Shown: positions 18,838 to 30,664, counted from the first letter of the stretch. The stretch is DNA of 64,000 nucleotides from Hortaea werneckii (GCA_037044905.1 JBAOKB010000166.1:124001-188000), one strand, 5' to 3'. Numbers and translations are program-made. The notes: a model not told the origin generated them from the letters alone.

Positions 18838-20478
18838 TTACTCCTCGCCCTCAAGCGGGACCTCCTCGTCGTACTCCTCCTCACCCTCAGAGACAGAGGC
18901 CTCCTGGTACTGCTGGTATTCGGAGACCAGGTCGTTCATGTTGCTCTCGGCCTCAGTGAACTCCATCTCGTCCATACCCTCGCCAGTGTACCAGTGCAAG
19001 AAAGCCTTGCGCCTGAACATGGCGGTGAACTGGTCACCGACACGCTTGAAGAGCTCCTGGATCGAGGTGCTGTTGCCGACGAAGGTGGAGCTCATCTTCA
19101 GGCCACGCGGCGGGATGGAGCACAGAGCGGTCTGGACGTTGTTCGGGATCCACTCGACGAAGTAGGCGGTGTTCTTGTTCTGGACGTTGCGGATCTGGTC
19201 CTCAACCTCCTTCATGGAGACCTTACCGCGGTAGATGGCGGAGCAGGTCAGGTAACGGCCGTTGCGGAAGTCCGAGGCGGCCATCATGTTCTTCGGGTCG
19301 AAGATCTGCTGGGTGAGCTCAGGCACGGAGACAGCGCGGAAGCTGTAGGCGCCACGGCTGGTAAGCGGAGCGAAACCGACCATGAAGAAGTGCAGACGCG
19401 GGAATGGCACCATGTTGACGGCGAGCTTGCGCAAGTCGCTGTTGAGCTGGCCTGGGAAGCGCAGGCAAGTGGTGATGCCGGACATGACGGCGGAGACGAG
19501 GTGGTTCAGGTCGCCGTAGCTCGGGTTGTTCAGCTTCAGCGTGCGCATGCAGATGTCGTAGAGGGCCTCGTTGTCGATACAGAAGGTCTCGTCTGAGTTC
19601 TCAACGAGCTGGTGGACGGAGAGGGTGGCGTTGTAGGGCTCGACAACGGTGTCGGAGACCTTGGGAGAGGGCATGACGGAGAAAGTGGCCATCATACGGT
19701 CAGGGAACTCCTCACGGATCTTGCTGATCAAGAGGGTACCCATACCGGCACCAGTACCACCACCGAGGGAGTGGGTGATCTGGAAACCCTGGAGGCAGTC
19801 ACAGCCCTCAGCCTCACGACGGACGACGTCGAGAACATTGTCAACCAGCTCAGCACCCTCCGTGTAGTGACCCTTGGCCCAGTTGTTGCCGGCACCAGAC
19901 TGACCGAAGACGAAGTTGTCGGGACGGAAGAGGTTGCCGAATGGACCAGCGCGGACAGCGTCCATGGTGCCCGGCTCCAAGTCGACGAGGACGGCACGCG
20001 GGACATACTTGTTGCCGGAAGCCTGTCTAGTGTTAGTGCAGGTCTTGGCAGCCTCAGGCGCAACTTCCGGATCCGTACCTCGTTGAAGTAAACGTTCATG
20101 CGCTCAAGCTGGAGGTCGGACGTGCCATTGTACCTGAGTGTTGTCAGTCTCGTAGTCTTCTGTACCGCCGGCGAGGTTCCACGTACACGCCAGCGCCGTC
20201 CAAGCCATGCTCGCCAGAGATGTTCTGCCAGAATGCAGCACCTATTTGGTTGCCCTTCACCGCTGTTAATAGCTATCCTCCAATCGTTTCCGCTCGCGAA
20301 GTATACGTACACACTGGCCGGTTTGAAGATGCACCTGTCAACACGTAGATGGTTAGCGGACGGTTGCTCTGATTTCTGCTAGGTTCTTGCATTGATGATT
20401 GTGGACACCGACGCGGGGCACGCGTTTGCAGGGTCAGGGGGATAGGCTTGTTTCTTTTGCACGTACAATCTCACGCAT
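18838..20478 (-). CDS. tubB: beta-tubulin
   Basis: Five exons: 20478-20467 (MREI), 20334-20311 (VHLQTGQC), 20254-20187, 20133-20079 and 20022-18838, together 447 residues, exactly the usual fungal length. The introns sit at the classic fungal beta-tubulin positions (after MREI, after TGQC, within DGAGV and after YFNE). The GTP-binding tubulin signature GGGTGAGMG is at residues 140-148, and the acidic tail ends EEYDEEVPLEGEE. Phe167, Glu198 and Phe200, the positions at which substitutions confer benzimidazole resistance in other fungi, carry the sensitive-type residues. This gene is a standard phylogenetic marker and could place the species precisely. Confidence 0.98.
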
Positions 20479-20851
20479 GTTCCCGATTTTGGCGGTGTTT
20501 TGGGGGTGTCGTTGCGGTAGGGAAGGGGACGGTTATCGCAAATCTTGTCGTAGTCGCGTGGTGGTGGAGAGCGGAGCGGGAGAGGGAGTTGGGAGTGCGG
20601 TGAAAGCTGGCGCCTGTCGAATGTTTTGGGAGCGGAGAGGGAAACAACGGCAAGCCTGGGCGCGTGGGCCACGCTAGCGAGCTTACTGCGTGACTAAATG
20701 CCTTTGGGCCTGACAGAAGTCGAGGTGCGCAATGCCGGCCGAGCAGCCTTGGATTCTCTTCCCGCAGCACGTAGAGAGGTAGAGTAAATGTTCGAGTGAT
20801 TTATTGGTATTTTACCTTACTGCAACACAACACAACATACAGACATCCACC
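20479..20851. promoter_or_regulatory. divergent promoter region of beta-tubulin
   Basis: 373 nt between the divergent start codons of beta-tubulin and a mitochondrial-type gene. The stretch is G-rich on the plus strand. No specific site is claimed. Confidence 0.5.
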
Positions 20852-21708
20852 ATGTCGTCGCTTAGGCTACTACCTCCCCGTGCCACCCTTCAGCTCCACT
20901 CCAGACAACTCCAGCACCGCCTTCTTTCCCCCTCCCTTCGCTACTCATCCACATCTCCCCCTCCTAAGCCGCGAGTGCTCGAGAAGCCAGAGCGGTTCAA
21001 CCCACCCTCACACCCCTCCCGCCTGCGATCACGAGGCCCCAAATACTATGGCCCTGCACTCAGCGACCGCGAGCGGGAGATGCAGAAGACGAAGCGTTAT
21101 CCTCACATGATGCCCCCAGAAGGCAGCTTCATGCACTGGTTCCTCACGGACCGAACAATCCACCTGTGGATCACTATTGTACGAACGACCCTCTCAAAAC
21201 CAATGCCGAATCTCTGACTGACTTCTCAACCCAATAGACCATCCTCGTCTCCCTCACCTTCAGCATCTGGCTCCAGGACTTCCTAGCTAAGACACCATAC
21301 CGCGACCTCCTGCCCCCAAACAGCATGCTCTTCTCCCACCCCATCACCTTTTTTGGCCGCTGGGCTGAAATTTACGAGATGCATGTCGCCTACACGAGCG
21401 CCGAGACGGCCGAGCGGAGAAAGGCGAAGATGGACGATGTAGCTAAGCGGTCCGAGTTCCGGAAGGCCCATGGCATCGAGTCCAACGAAAGCGGCGTATT
21501 TGGAGGTTGGACGGCAAGGTCTGACGAAGAAAACCTCGGACCAGCAGACCGAGAAGGTGGCAGAGCCGCGGCAGTGGCGCCAGACACAGATGCTAGTCCT
21601 GTAGCGACTGAAGTGAAGGAGGCTGTGGCCGCTGCCGACGATGGGTCGTTCGTGGATTTCGAGGGCAAGACGCAGCCGGCGAAGAAGAAATGGTTTGGTA
21701 TCTGGTAA
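20852..21708 (+). CDS. conserved fungal protein, likely mitochondrial inner-membrane
   Basis: Two exons, 20852-21178 and 21238-21708, with a 59-nt intron (GTACGA/CAATAG, phase 0), about 265 residues. The N-terminus (MSSLRLLPPRATLQLHSRQL) is rich in Arg, Ser and Leu without acids, like a mitochondrial presequence. One membrane span is built across the splice: TIHLWITI then TILVSLTFSIWL. It is followed by a conserved-looking block (PPNSMLFSHPITFFGRWAEI) and a charged helix (AETAERRKAKMDDVAKRSEF). I recall uncharacterised ascomycete proteins with this layout but no function. The Ala/Asp-rich C-terminus is probably disordered. Confidence 0.72.
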
Positions 21709-22558
21709 ACGATATGCAAACGTGGTTCCAAAAGGGGACCTAGTGGAACGTCTATGGAACCGCGGATTCCGTCAAGTCTGGAAAGCTGCGCAGCAGTTGG
21801 CACTTTTGCTGATCGCTGCGCAGCCTTCCGCTATCAAGAAAGTATCCTTTGATGTGTGCCACAGGCAGATACAGCTCCAAGGTTAGCATCGACACGCAGC
21901 CGTCATCTCGAGACGAGGTTGGGTGGAATATAGCCAGATACCCTTTGACCGCCAGCGAGACTCGCGGTGAGCTTCGTGGGGCAAGTCGAACAGATTCTCG
22001 AGTTCGCAGGCATGCGTTGCACACGATCTCTGTTCTTGTCTGCGGCTTGGGGGCAAACTTCTTCTCACAGGCCGACCCAAGGCGGACAACTCTTTGATGC
22101 TTCCGAGCTTCACAAAGCGATACAGTCTGCTGTCAGCGAGCAGAATGCTTAATAATAGTGAGGGTTCCTTATTACACCCAGCTCAGGTCTGGAAGACAGG
22201 CACCACGATACGCGTCTGAAGCGCGTGGCCACGTGCTGCGCAGCTGACCGGATTCTGCGGGGCAAGCTCCTCTCATCAATACTGTGTACATTTATGTATG
22301 GATAGACCTCTAGCATGAACGAGACAGGATATATTTCACAGCATTGTAAAAGGATAGTGAAATTGTGTTTAATAGGCTACTGCATCTCATACGTGCGTAC
22401 CATATCTACATAAGGACTCGAAAAACAAGCAACGCCTCCTTAGCCCAACCGAACATATGAGAGTGGGGATATCATTCTTAGCCTCAAAGTAGCTCTTGCC
22501 TTCATAAGTAGTAAAACCCTTTCCCTTCCCGAACGCCCTTCACGTTGCTTCTCCGAAT
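21709..22558. other. intergenic between convergent genes, nothing seen
   Basis: 850 nt with only short motif-free frames on both strands. No RNA gene was recognised. Confidence 0.6.
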
Positions 22559-23939
22559 CTATCGTCGCGCGGAGTCAAGCTCCTCAATGAACCGGTAGAT
22601 CCCCTCAAAGCCTTGATACTCCAGTGGGTCTTGCTTGTTGCTGCCATAGCCACTGCTGTAGCTGCCGGAGTGCACAGACTGGTAGCCAGATGGCGAAGAG
22701 GACGTCGTGGCCCGCGGACTGGCGTCCACGATCTCAAGCTCGGAATCCTCCGACTCCGACCTTGCTGACTGTGTCGAGTAGGCGTCAGGCGATGACGGTG
22801 TCATCAAGCTTCGCACGTCGATGGGTTGGTACTTTGGGAAGGTCGATACGGCAGGGTCGTCGTAAAGGCTCTCAGCATCGGCCTCTTCAACCGATGCTGT
22901 CATGCTCGGAGCGAAGGGGAAGAACAAAGCTATCTCCGTACCGGCGAAAGCGTCGAAATCTGCGTCCTGTACGACGGTGCCGCGTGTGACAGCCAGCTCC
23001 TCACACAGGCCTTCGACAGTGCTTGCATCGCAGCCTGGGAAGTGGACACGGAGCTGCTGGCCCTCGTAGGTGAGGGGAGATCACCAAGGGCAGAGAGCCG
23101 CTTGAGATCGTTAAGCGTAGCTGCAAAGTCCTTCAACGCCCGCGAGAAGTCAGCGGACAGGACGTCGAGCAAGCCCTCCGTGTTCAGGTGCTCGGCTTGC
23201 AGGTTCTCGCAACCAGAGAAGCCCGAGACAGCCCTCAATGGAGTCAGAGCAGTGACGGTCGGGATTGATGCTGAAGTCGACATGGCTGCCGGGGTAGCCT
23301 TCGGCAGATCGCGCACTTTCCTACCGGTTTCCCTCCTGGAGGGAGCTCACGGCTTTGAACATCTTCCCACCCGAGTATGGCGAGACACCGTCATACTGAG
23401 CCTTTTGACCACCGATAAAGAAGGCACGCACAGCTTGCGATACGTTCTGCACAACCTGTGCTTGACAGGCCGGGCCGTGGAGAAGTACCTCGCGCCGCCT
23501 GCACCGCCATGCGTATAGCCGCCTGCCGTCCTTGCCCAATGTGCCACCCGTCAAATTCGGCCTGAGTGTCGATGCAAATGGCGCACGTCCAGAAGACTGA
23601 CTGATCGTCGTGCTGATTCTGCTCGTGGGAAAGCTAGCCCGATCATACTTGACGCTAGCCTTCCCTGCCGGAGAGCTCGTGAAGTGGCGGACAGTGTTGT
23701 CCACGCTCTTCCTGGCAGTCGAGTACCATCGTGACTGGCTCTGCCTGATCCTTGCCAAGAGGATGTAAAGGCTGCTTTGGTGTGTTGCGGACGAGTAACG
23801 GTTCGAGCTTGGCCTGCGGTTGGCCACTGGTGAGTTGGGCGTCGATAGCACGAGCTGCCTTGCTGACAGCTTTCGAGAACGCCTTGATGTTTTTGGATAG
23901 ATAGTGGTGCCAATGCACCATGCCTGGTATCGGCGGCAT
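22559..23939 (-). CDS. conserved fungal protein with multiple frameshifts ('casein kinase II beta 2 subunit'-type annotation)
   Basis: Starts MPPIPGMVHWHHYLSKN at 23939. The conserved text runs through three reading frames. RNTPKQPLHPL passes to ARIRQSQSRWYST near 23765-23770. GRAPFASTLRPNLTGGTLG passes to RTAGGYTHGGAGGARYFST near 23530, and back to AQVVQNVSQAVRAFFIGGQ near 23460. SSLQE passes to TGRKVRDLPKAT near 23325, and KRLSALGDLP passes to TYEGQQLRVHFPGCD near 23070. The C-terminus continues GTVVQDADFDAFAGTEIAL then FFPFAPS and a Ser-rich tail. Without the shifts no frame is conserved end to end. The family is fungal-specific; some genomes label it casein kinase II beta 2, but I see no CK2-beta zinc motif. 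This is either a decayed gene or sequence error. Given the same pattern in other genes, I favour error. Confidence 0.72.
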
Positions 23940-24345
23940 GATGCGTAAATTTGCCGTGCTCAGCACACAAGGAGATTGGGTGTGGTGTGTAAGGAAGGTA
24001 GTAGAACCGCAACAGCAGGCGGTTATGAACGAATGCGGAGCGAGGGGCGTCGGAGATCGACGTCAGGGTCTTCGGGAAGGGCCGGTGATTGTGGCTGTGG
24101 TGGCAAATTGATGGAAAGCCGATGGAAAGCTCTCAAGGGCTACCTAGGTAAACAGACACTGGGAATTAAACACATGCAAATCCATCCGGAGCCTTCAACA
24201 TGCCCCTCGCGAGGCAAAGCTTCTAAACCATCGTATCGAGCAAAATAAACAATGTAACATCCACCAGCGCCAACGCTAAATCGCGACAAGCCCCCCCGTC
24301 TTATCTCAGCGCTTCCAAAAGAAGCATCAAACAAGATGGGACTCA
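23940..24345. other. intergenic, upstream flank of preceding minus-strand gene
   Basis: About 400 nt between two minus-strand genes. No gene is seen. Confidence 0.55.
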
Positions 24346-26775
24346 CTAACTGTCAACCTTCATGGGCAACAAGACCTTCCCAACCAGGCACAAATCACTT
24401 CCTATCCCTCCATGCACAGCCGTTTCTATCTCTGCAATTCGCAAACCGATCCCATCAAGCCACTCGGCGGCCGCACGCACTTGTTCTTCGATTTGATCTC
24501 TTGAGGCAATCTTCCCCGTCATGTTAGCCGGATACGTAGAGTCTTTTTCGACAATGAGTTTGCCGTTCAGACCCTCCTTGGTTTGGGGTGGCAACGCCCG
24601 CATACGCAGGAGCATAATCAGAAGATCTGCGAAATGAGGTCCTTGAATCCATAGTCTAGAGGGCGGGGTTTCGAGCGGCCATGATGTCGGGCTACTGTTT
24701 TGGTCCTCCAGCTCAGTAGCAAAGTTCTGGTAAAGGCTACTCGTCCGCTCGACAGCGCTCAACAGTAACACCGAAGAGAGGAAAGTCGAGAACCTGCTAA
24801 CTTGTGCACGCTGCAAAAGACGGCGCTCGATCTCATTGATGACGCTTTTGCCTAGCTTCTCGCATCGTCCTTCCAGTGCTGCCAAGAGCTGCCTTCGGAC
24901 TAGTTTGGTGCTTGCAGGTGGAAGTGCTTCGATGTTTCCTGACTTGTCGCTACCATTCCAGTCCAAAGACTCAGGCTCGTTAAGCGGCGAGCGATCGGCA
25001 TTATATCTGGCCTCTATCGGCACATTCTCAGCCTGAGACAGTAGCGTTGTGGCTAACCAAAGCTCAAGAACATTCTTGAGGAGCGAATCCTGTAGGTTAT
25101 AACAAGATCTTGCTGCTGGCGAAGAATTCGTTGTAAGGTTTATAGCAGACGACGTCCCACTTGGGAGATGATTGGCGTTAGCTTTGGAGGACTCCTCTTC
25201 CTGCGCTAGGTCTAGCGCCGTGAGTAGTGTGGCTTTGTAGAAGTTCGACGTTTCACCTTCAGCCCAGGCAGACGTGATACGAGCCATGTATGATTCGAGC
25301 TTTGCGTGGAAATCCCGCTCGTCAATTAGCCATACACTATCCGAATGGCGACCATCACTGCCAGCAGTGCTCGACTGGAGGCTTAAGAGAGGATCAGAAT
25401 CAGCGTACTGCTTCACGAGGAAGCTCATGCCAAGATTGCTGCCTTGGAAGCATCGCATCTCCAACCTCCCACGCAAAGATGTCGGCTGCAACCCTTGGAT
25501 TGCTGCCATTGTCTCAATTTGTGACCTTGCACGGAACAAATTCGTAGACCACAAAGTGAATTCATCGATTAGCTTTGTCCGTAAGCACGTTCCTTTCCAT
25601 AGTCTCGCACTTTCAACGTTGGCACAAGTTTGACAGGGAGTTCCCTCTGAGCAAGGTTTCTTCAGCATACGACATCGGATGCAGGCGCCCTGTTTCCTGA
25701 TCTTCGAAACTTCTTCTCGCCGGCTGTTTGAGAAGCGGCCGCGCTGCGGTTTACGGACATTCTTTCCCAGCAGGCCAAAGCTCTGTCGATTGGACAGATC
25801 AGACGGATCATGCAGCATACCAAACACAGCATGATTCGTGGTATTGGTAGGATTCCAGACCATAAACTCATCTAGAGAATTGGGAACGTTCGCTGGAATG
25901 AAGTTCGATGTCTGAGGCTGGAGTTGGGGATCTAGATTTTCGGGAGAAGGCTGGGACTGGGTAATCTGCTGTTGTGACTGAGCTTGCCCTGAGCTCTGGG
26001 TAGGCAGTTTCACGTTGATATTCAGGCCTGAGGGGTCTAAATGCTCCGAAGGCACTGTTGTGAAGTCCATTCGTTCACCACCTTTCGGCGGGACAGGAGC
26101 AGGAATCCTTCTCGCAACGTATTCAGGCTTAGATGGCGAGGCGGGAAAGTTCTGATATGCCTTGGCGGCCTGTGCCTGCTCTTGCGCCTGCTGGAATTGT
26201 TGCAGTAAAAGCGCTTGCTCGGCGACCTGCTGTCCTCCAAGCGGATTTGTCTGCCGTTGCTGATGTTGATGCTGTGACAATTCACCCTCTCTGAGATCAA
26301 GATGACGCCGCGAAACTTCAGCAAGCATCCCTAGTGCTGACTCGCGGCGGTCTTGATTTAGCACGGGTTGAAAGTTCTGATCCACTGGCCCTTCCACATG
26401 GAAGGGCATTTGTTGTGGCACTTCTGATTGCGGTGGGAGCGGCACTGTTGGAGGCTGCGCCTGGGTCGGTAGACTGGCGGGCGGCACAGGCTCATGTTGC
26501 CCCTGTGGCTTTCCTAGATCGTTGTGATTCACATGCTTGCTCTGGAGTGGCGATCTTTTCTCGCCAGTCTGAACTTGAAACAGGACATTCTCACGATCCT
26601 GTTGCGTGATGCTCGGACACCGCTGTAGAAGGTGCGAGAGCAACGTGTCCAGCCGTCCTTTAGGGAATAGTTCACCGCATCGCTTACATGTATGCTCGTA
26701 ACGATTACTTGCATCAGGTAACTTCTGCCCGCGTTGAAAGAATTCCAGCACGAGCTGATTGGGGCGGCGGCCCAT
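24346..26775 (-). CDS. large regulator with N-terminal C2HC-like finger and internal Zn2Cys6
   Basis: Single exon, 809 residues, unbroken. Near the N-terminus CKRCGELFPKGRLDTLLSHL continues to QRC, giving Cys30, Cys33, His48 and Cys53, like a BED/C2HC finger. A long Gln/Pro-rich linker follows (HQHQQRQTNPLGGQQ, QAQSQQQITQSQ). An internal Zn2Cys6-like cluster has Cys at 365, 368, 375, 381, 384 and 397 (ACIRCRMLKKPCSEGTPCQT). The last 400 residues are helical with no catalytic motif. The combination resembles fungal C6 proteins in which the binuclear cluster is internal. A nuclear DNA-binding role is inferred. It shares a 331-nt divergent promoter with DIS3. Confidence 0.8.
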   Translation of the reverse strand: MGRRPNQLVLEFFQRGQKLPDASNRYEHTCKRCGELFPKGRLDTLLSHLLQRCPSITQQDRENVLFQVQTGEKRSPLQSKHVNHNDLGKPQGQHEPVPPASLPTQAQPPTVPLPPQSEVPQQMPFHVEGPVDQNFQPVLNQDRRESALGMLAEVSRRHLDLREGELSQHQHQQRQTNPLGGQQVAEQALLLQQFQQAQEQAQAAKAYQNFPASPSKPEYVARRIPAPVPPKGGERMDFTTVPSEHLDPSGLNINVKLPTQSSGQAQSQQQITQSQPSPENLDPQLQPQTSNFIPANVPNSLDEFMVWNPTNTTNHAVFGMLHDPSDLSNRQSFGLLGKNVRKPQRGRFSNSRREEVSKIRKQGACIRCRMLKKPCSEGTPCQTCANVESARLWKGTCLRTKLIDEFTLWSTNLFRARSQIETMAAIQGLQPTSLRGRLEMRCFQGSNLGMSFLVKQYADSDPLLSLQSSTAGSDGRHSDSVWLIDERDFHAKLESYMARITSAWAEGETSNFYKATLLTALDLAQEEESSKANANHLPSGTSSAINLTTNSSPAARSCYNLQDSLLKNVLELWLATTLLSQAENVPIEARYNADRSPLNEPESLDWNGSDKSGNIEALPPASTKLVRRQLLAALEGRCEKLGKSVINEIERRLLQRAQVSRFSTFLSSVLLLSAVERTSSLYQNFATELEDQNSSPTSWPLETPPSRLWIQGPHFADLLIMLLRMRALPPQTKEGLNGKLIVEKDSTYPANMTGKIASRDQIEEQVRAAAEWLDGIGLRIAEIETAVHGGIGSDLCLVGKVLLPMKVDS

Positions 26776-27106
26776 GGCCTCCGGCGTACGGAGGGGCTGA
26801 GTGCTCAGTCAAGAGGTCAGTGAGAAAGGGACAAGAGTGTAAATGGCGTGAGTGTGGTTATTCTTGAGTGGGACATTTTCTGCCAGCGCTGTGTGTTGGC
26901 GGTGAGGCAGCCTCCAGCGAGAACACGAGAGTAGTGCGCGAAGAGCGGGACTATCCGGAACTCGACGGGATAGACAGGCAGGTGTAGCGACCAACTTCGA
27001 AAGCTCGTTTTGACCTAGAGATATTTGCCATCGCCACCAATACACGCCCGGGAGTGAGGTCTACAGCTTGCGATTTGAGGCCATTGTACAAGCCTCTTCT
27101 CACACG
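26776..27106. promoter_or_regulatory. divergent promoter region, zinc-finger gene / DIS3
   Basis: 331 nt separate the two start codons. An in-frame extension upstream of DIS3 to 27068 has no ATG and is not family-like. Confidence 0.5.
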
Positions 27107-30084
27107 ATGACCTCTCTCAAGCGCTCCCATGCGTCTACAACGCCAACCACCACCCTCAGCAGCAAGACTTACCTCCGCACTCTCAAATCCGGCAAGGTCC
27201 AAAAGATTGTCCGCGAGCTTTACCTTCGCCAGGACATACCGTGCTCCTCACAACTATGTACGGCATGTCTAGATCTGCAGCCCGCGAGCTTTCACCAGAA
27301 GCGCTCATCACCGCGCCTCTCTGCCACGCCTGCAGGCACCAAGTCATATCCGGAAGGCCATTACCTAATTCCGGACACAAATGCTTTCCTTTCTGCGATG
27401 GACCTTTTTGAGAGCGAGGGCGTTTTCCAAGACGTTGTAGTCCTTCAGACGGTTCTAGAGGAGGTCAAGAATCGCTCTCTGCCTCTATACAACCGGCTTG
27501 TGGCTCTCACCAAAAACGATGACAAGAGGTTCTATGTCTTCTTCAACGATTTCCGACTTGAGACTTACGTCAACCGGGAGTCAGGCGAAACCATCAATGA
27601 CCGCAATGATCGTGCCGTACGGATGGCATGTCAATGGTATGCCGAGCATCTTCAGCAAGCCGTAAAGGCAAGGAAGAGCGTAAGGTGTCCTTCCGTAGTA
27701 ATGCTTTCGGACGACAGAGATTGTCTTAAGAAAGCTAAGGCAGACGGCATCACTTGCTCTAACCTTGAGGATTACGTTTCTGGCCTGCCGGACGCGGACC
27801 GCCTGCTAGACATGGTGGCCTCGTCCAAAGAGAACAGGGTCTCGAAGGAAGGCAAAGCTGAGTTGTTGTACCCGGACTATCTCTCTACTTCTGCTGTGCT
27901 CACGGGTGTCAAGAATGGAACACTTCACCAGGGCGTCTTTAACGTGTCACAGTACAACTATCTGGAAGGCAGTGTGCATGTGCCTGCATTTGACCGCAGC
28001 CTCATCATTCAAGGCCGTGAGAACAGCAATCGCGCCGTGAGCGGCGATGTTGTCGTTATAGAGGTTCTTCCCAAGGACCAGTGGAAAGCTCCATCCAGCA
28101 AGATCATTGAGGAAGAAGATGTTGGCAAGAACGAAAACCCCGAGAACGAAGACGACGCGGCGGAGGCAATTGTGACTCAGCAAGAACGAAAGGCTTTGCA
28201 GGAAGAAGTAAAGCGTGTCCACGGCCGCAGCACTGAAGGCCAGGCGCAGCCCACGGCCAAGGTGGTAGGCATCATCAAGAGGAACTGGAGACAGTATGTC
28301 GGCCACATTGACAGAGAATCTGTTCGCTCTCGCGCGAAGGAAAGTAGAGCGCAGCAGACAGTCTTTTTGGTGCCGATGGACAAAAGAGTACCTAAGATTC
28401 GCGTCCGAACTCGCCAAGCAGGAAGCCTACTTGGCCAGCGTGTCCTCGTCACAATCGATTCTTGGGACCGGGAGTCTCGCTATCCAGTGGGTCATTTCAT
28501 CCGTAGTCTGGGCGAGTTGGAAACAAAAGGCGCAGAGACCGAGGCGCTCCTCCTGGAGTGGGATGTTCAGTACCGGCCCTTTCCCAAGACTGTACTCGAC
28601 TGTTTGCCAATGGAAGGCCATGACTGGAAGGTTCCGCCGAGCCTGGATCATCCCGGTTGGCAAGGTAGGAAAGATCTCAGAGATTTATTGATCTGCTCCA
28701 TCGACCCACCGGGCTGTGTGGACATTGACGACGCACTACATGCCAAGAAGCTGCCCAATGGGAACTTTGAGGTGGGTGTACACATTGCTGATGTCTCGCA
28801 CTTTGTTAAGCCCGGCAATGCCATGGACAAGGAGGCCTCGCTACGCGGAACGACTGTCTACCTTGTGGACAAGCGTATTGATATGCTGCCCAGTCTGCTT
28901 GGAACAGATCTATGCTCTCTGAAACCCTACGTGGAGCGCTTTGCCTTCTCGGTTATTTGGGAGTTGAACGAGAACGCAGACATCGTGAACTCAAGCTTTA
29001 CGAAGAGTGTTATTCGTAGCAGAGAGGCTTTCGCATACGAGGCTGCGCAGCTGAGGATCGACGACGCAAGCCAGCAGGATGAGCTGACTCAAGGTATGAG
29101 ACATCTGATGATGCTCAGCAAGCGGCTCAGAGCAAAGCGCATGGAAGCTGGCGCTCTCAACCTTGCGTCGCCTGAAGTGAGAGTGGAGACTGAAAGCGAG
29201 ACCTCTGACCCGGTCGACGTCAAGACGAAGAAGCTCCTGGACACCAACCAGCTGGTCGAAGAATTCATGCTTCTCGCCAACATCTCGGTAGCCGCGAAGA
29301 ACTACTCTGCCTTCCCGCAGACTGCTCTTCTCCGTCGCCACGCCGCCCCGCCCAAGACCAACTTCGAAGATCTCTCCAACCAACTCAAAGTCAAGAAGAA
29401 CATGGAACTCAAGACCGACTCGTCGAAACACATCGCCGACAGCCTCGACACCTGTGCCGACCCCGCGAACCCTTTCTTCAACACCCTCGTCCGCATCCTC
29501 GCGACCCGCTGCATGATGAGCGCCGAGTACTTCTGCTCCGGCACGCAGTCGTACCCGGAGTTCAGGCATTACGGCCTCGCGAGCGAAATCTACACGCATT
29601 TCACCTCGCCCATCAGACGGTATGCGGATCTGGAAGCGCATAGACAGCTGGCGGCTGCGATCGAGTACGAACCGCTGGATGCGAGCTTGACGAGCAAGGC
29701 CAAATTGGAAGGCGTGTGTAAGAATATCAACGTCCGGCACCGCAATGCCCAGATGGCTGGTCGTGCGTCCGTGGAGTATTACGTTGGCCAGGCACTGAAG
29801 GGCCGCGTATTGGAGGAAGACGGGTTCGTAATGCGCGTCTTCTCCAACGGTTTCGTGGTCTTCGTGCCTCGATTCGGCATCGAAGGGTTGATCCGGCTCC
29901 GCGACATGGCCGGGGAAGGGGAAAGGGACCCGAGAGCGTTTTCAACGCCGAGGAGTACTGGTTGGAAATCCAGGCAAAGGCGGGAAAGCGAAGGGTCGAT
30001 CTGTTTGAGAAGGTGAGGGTGAAGATTCGGGATGAGGCGGAGGAAGGTACCGGGAAGAGGAAGGTTGGGTTGGAGCTCTTGTAA
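27107..30084 (+). CDS. DIS3: exosome exoribonuclease Dis3/Rrp44, C-terminal frameshift
   Basis: From the ATG at 27107 (MTSLKRSHAST) to the TAA at 30082-30084, about 990 residues. Dis3 is the catalytic subunit of the RNA exosome. Seen in order: KTYLRTLKSGKVQKIVRELY, the PIN endonuclease (HYLIPDTNAFLSAMDLFES, acidic VVMLSDDRDCLKKA), cold-shock domains (SGDVVVIEVLPKDQW), the RNB 3'-5' exonuclease core with its metal-site acids (CSIDPPGCVDIDDALHA), FTSPIRRYADLEAHRQL and the S1 segment (GFVVFVPRFGIEGLI). Near 29912-29940 the frame must change by one base. The normal C-terminus (EEYWLEIQAKAGKRRVDL, GTGKRKVGLELL) is then read in the next frame. Without the shift a non-homologous tail would end at 30016. 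The break lies in a G/A-run-rich spot and is probably a base-call error. Confidence 0.95.
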
Positions 30085-30664
30085 GAAATGTACGTGTTTT
30101 TATAGATAGAGAAAAAGTGCGCTGCCTACCACGCCTTTCATGATCTGCCGTGGACACCTTCTCATCTCCACCGCTCGCCTGCAGGTTGTTGGGACGACGC
30201 TCTCCTTCAGAAGACTATGTGGGCGTGACTTCCTCATATTTCCTGGCATGGTGTGCACCATAGTCTGCTGTCTCCCGAAGGCCTCGCAGCTTGAAAGGAG
30301 CTTCACGTGTGAAGTGTTCGCTACGTCAAACTCGTCCGTCAGTGGCAGCGAAACGAGAAATCAAGGCAATCTTGCTTGCATCGGTTTACGGGACGAACCA
30401 ACGAGATTGACTATGTCATTCGAGTTGGATTGGTGCTCTGCCAACAAAGTCATGTACGATGGCAAAAGGGAATACACATGGAATCGAAACAGGACAACAG
30501 ATTCTTATCACGCTTTTATTTCGAATACAAGCGGTATCTCAATAGCTTTCGGGTATCACCCTTTCGTCCCATAATCATACCCGGCCCGGCACGTGGTTCT
30601 CATAGCATACTGCATCTAAACGTTCAAACCTACTGGCGACAATGGTTGGATAGCGCGGAAAAGC
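30085..30664. other. intergenic between convergent genes, nothing seen
   Basis: 580 nt between DIS3 and OLA1 3' ends, with only short motif-free frames. Confidence 0.6.

Noticed and set aside
18820..20091. Long open frames on the plus strand opposite beta-tubulin
   Set aside because: Mirror of the highly biased beta-tubulin codons. No motif, and beta-tubulin is certain.
28991..29740. 249-codon minus-strand frame inside DIS3
   Set aside because: Antisense shadow of the conserved RNB domain; composition follows the sense codons.
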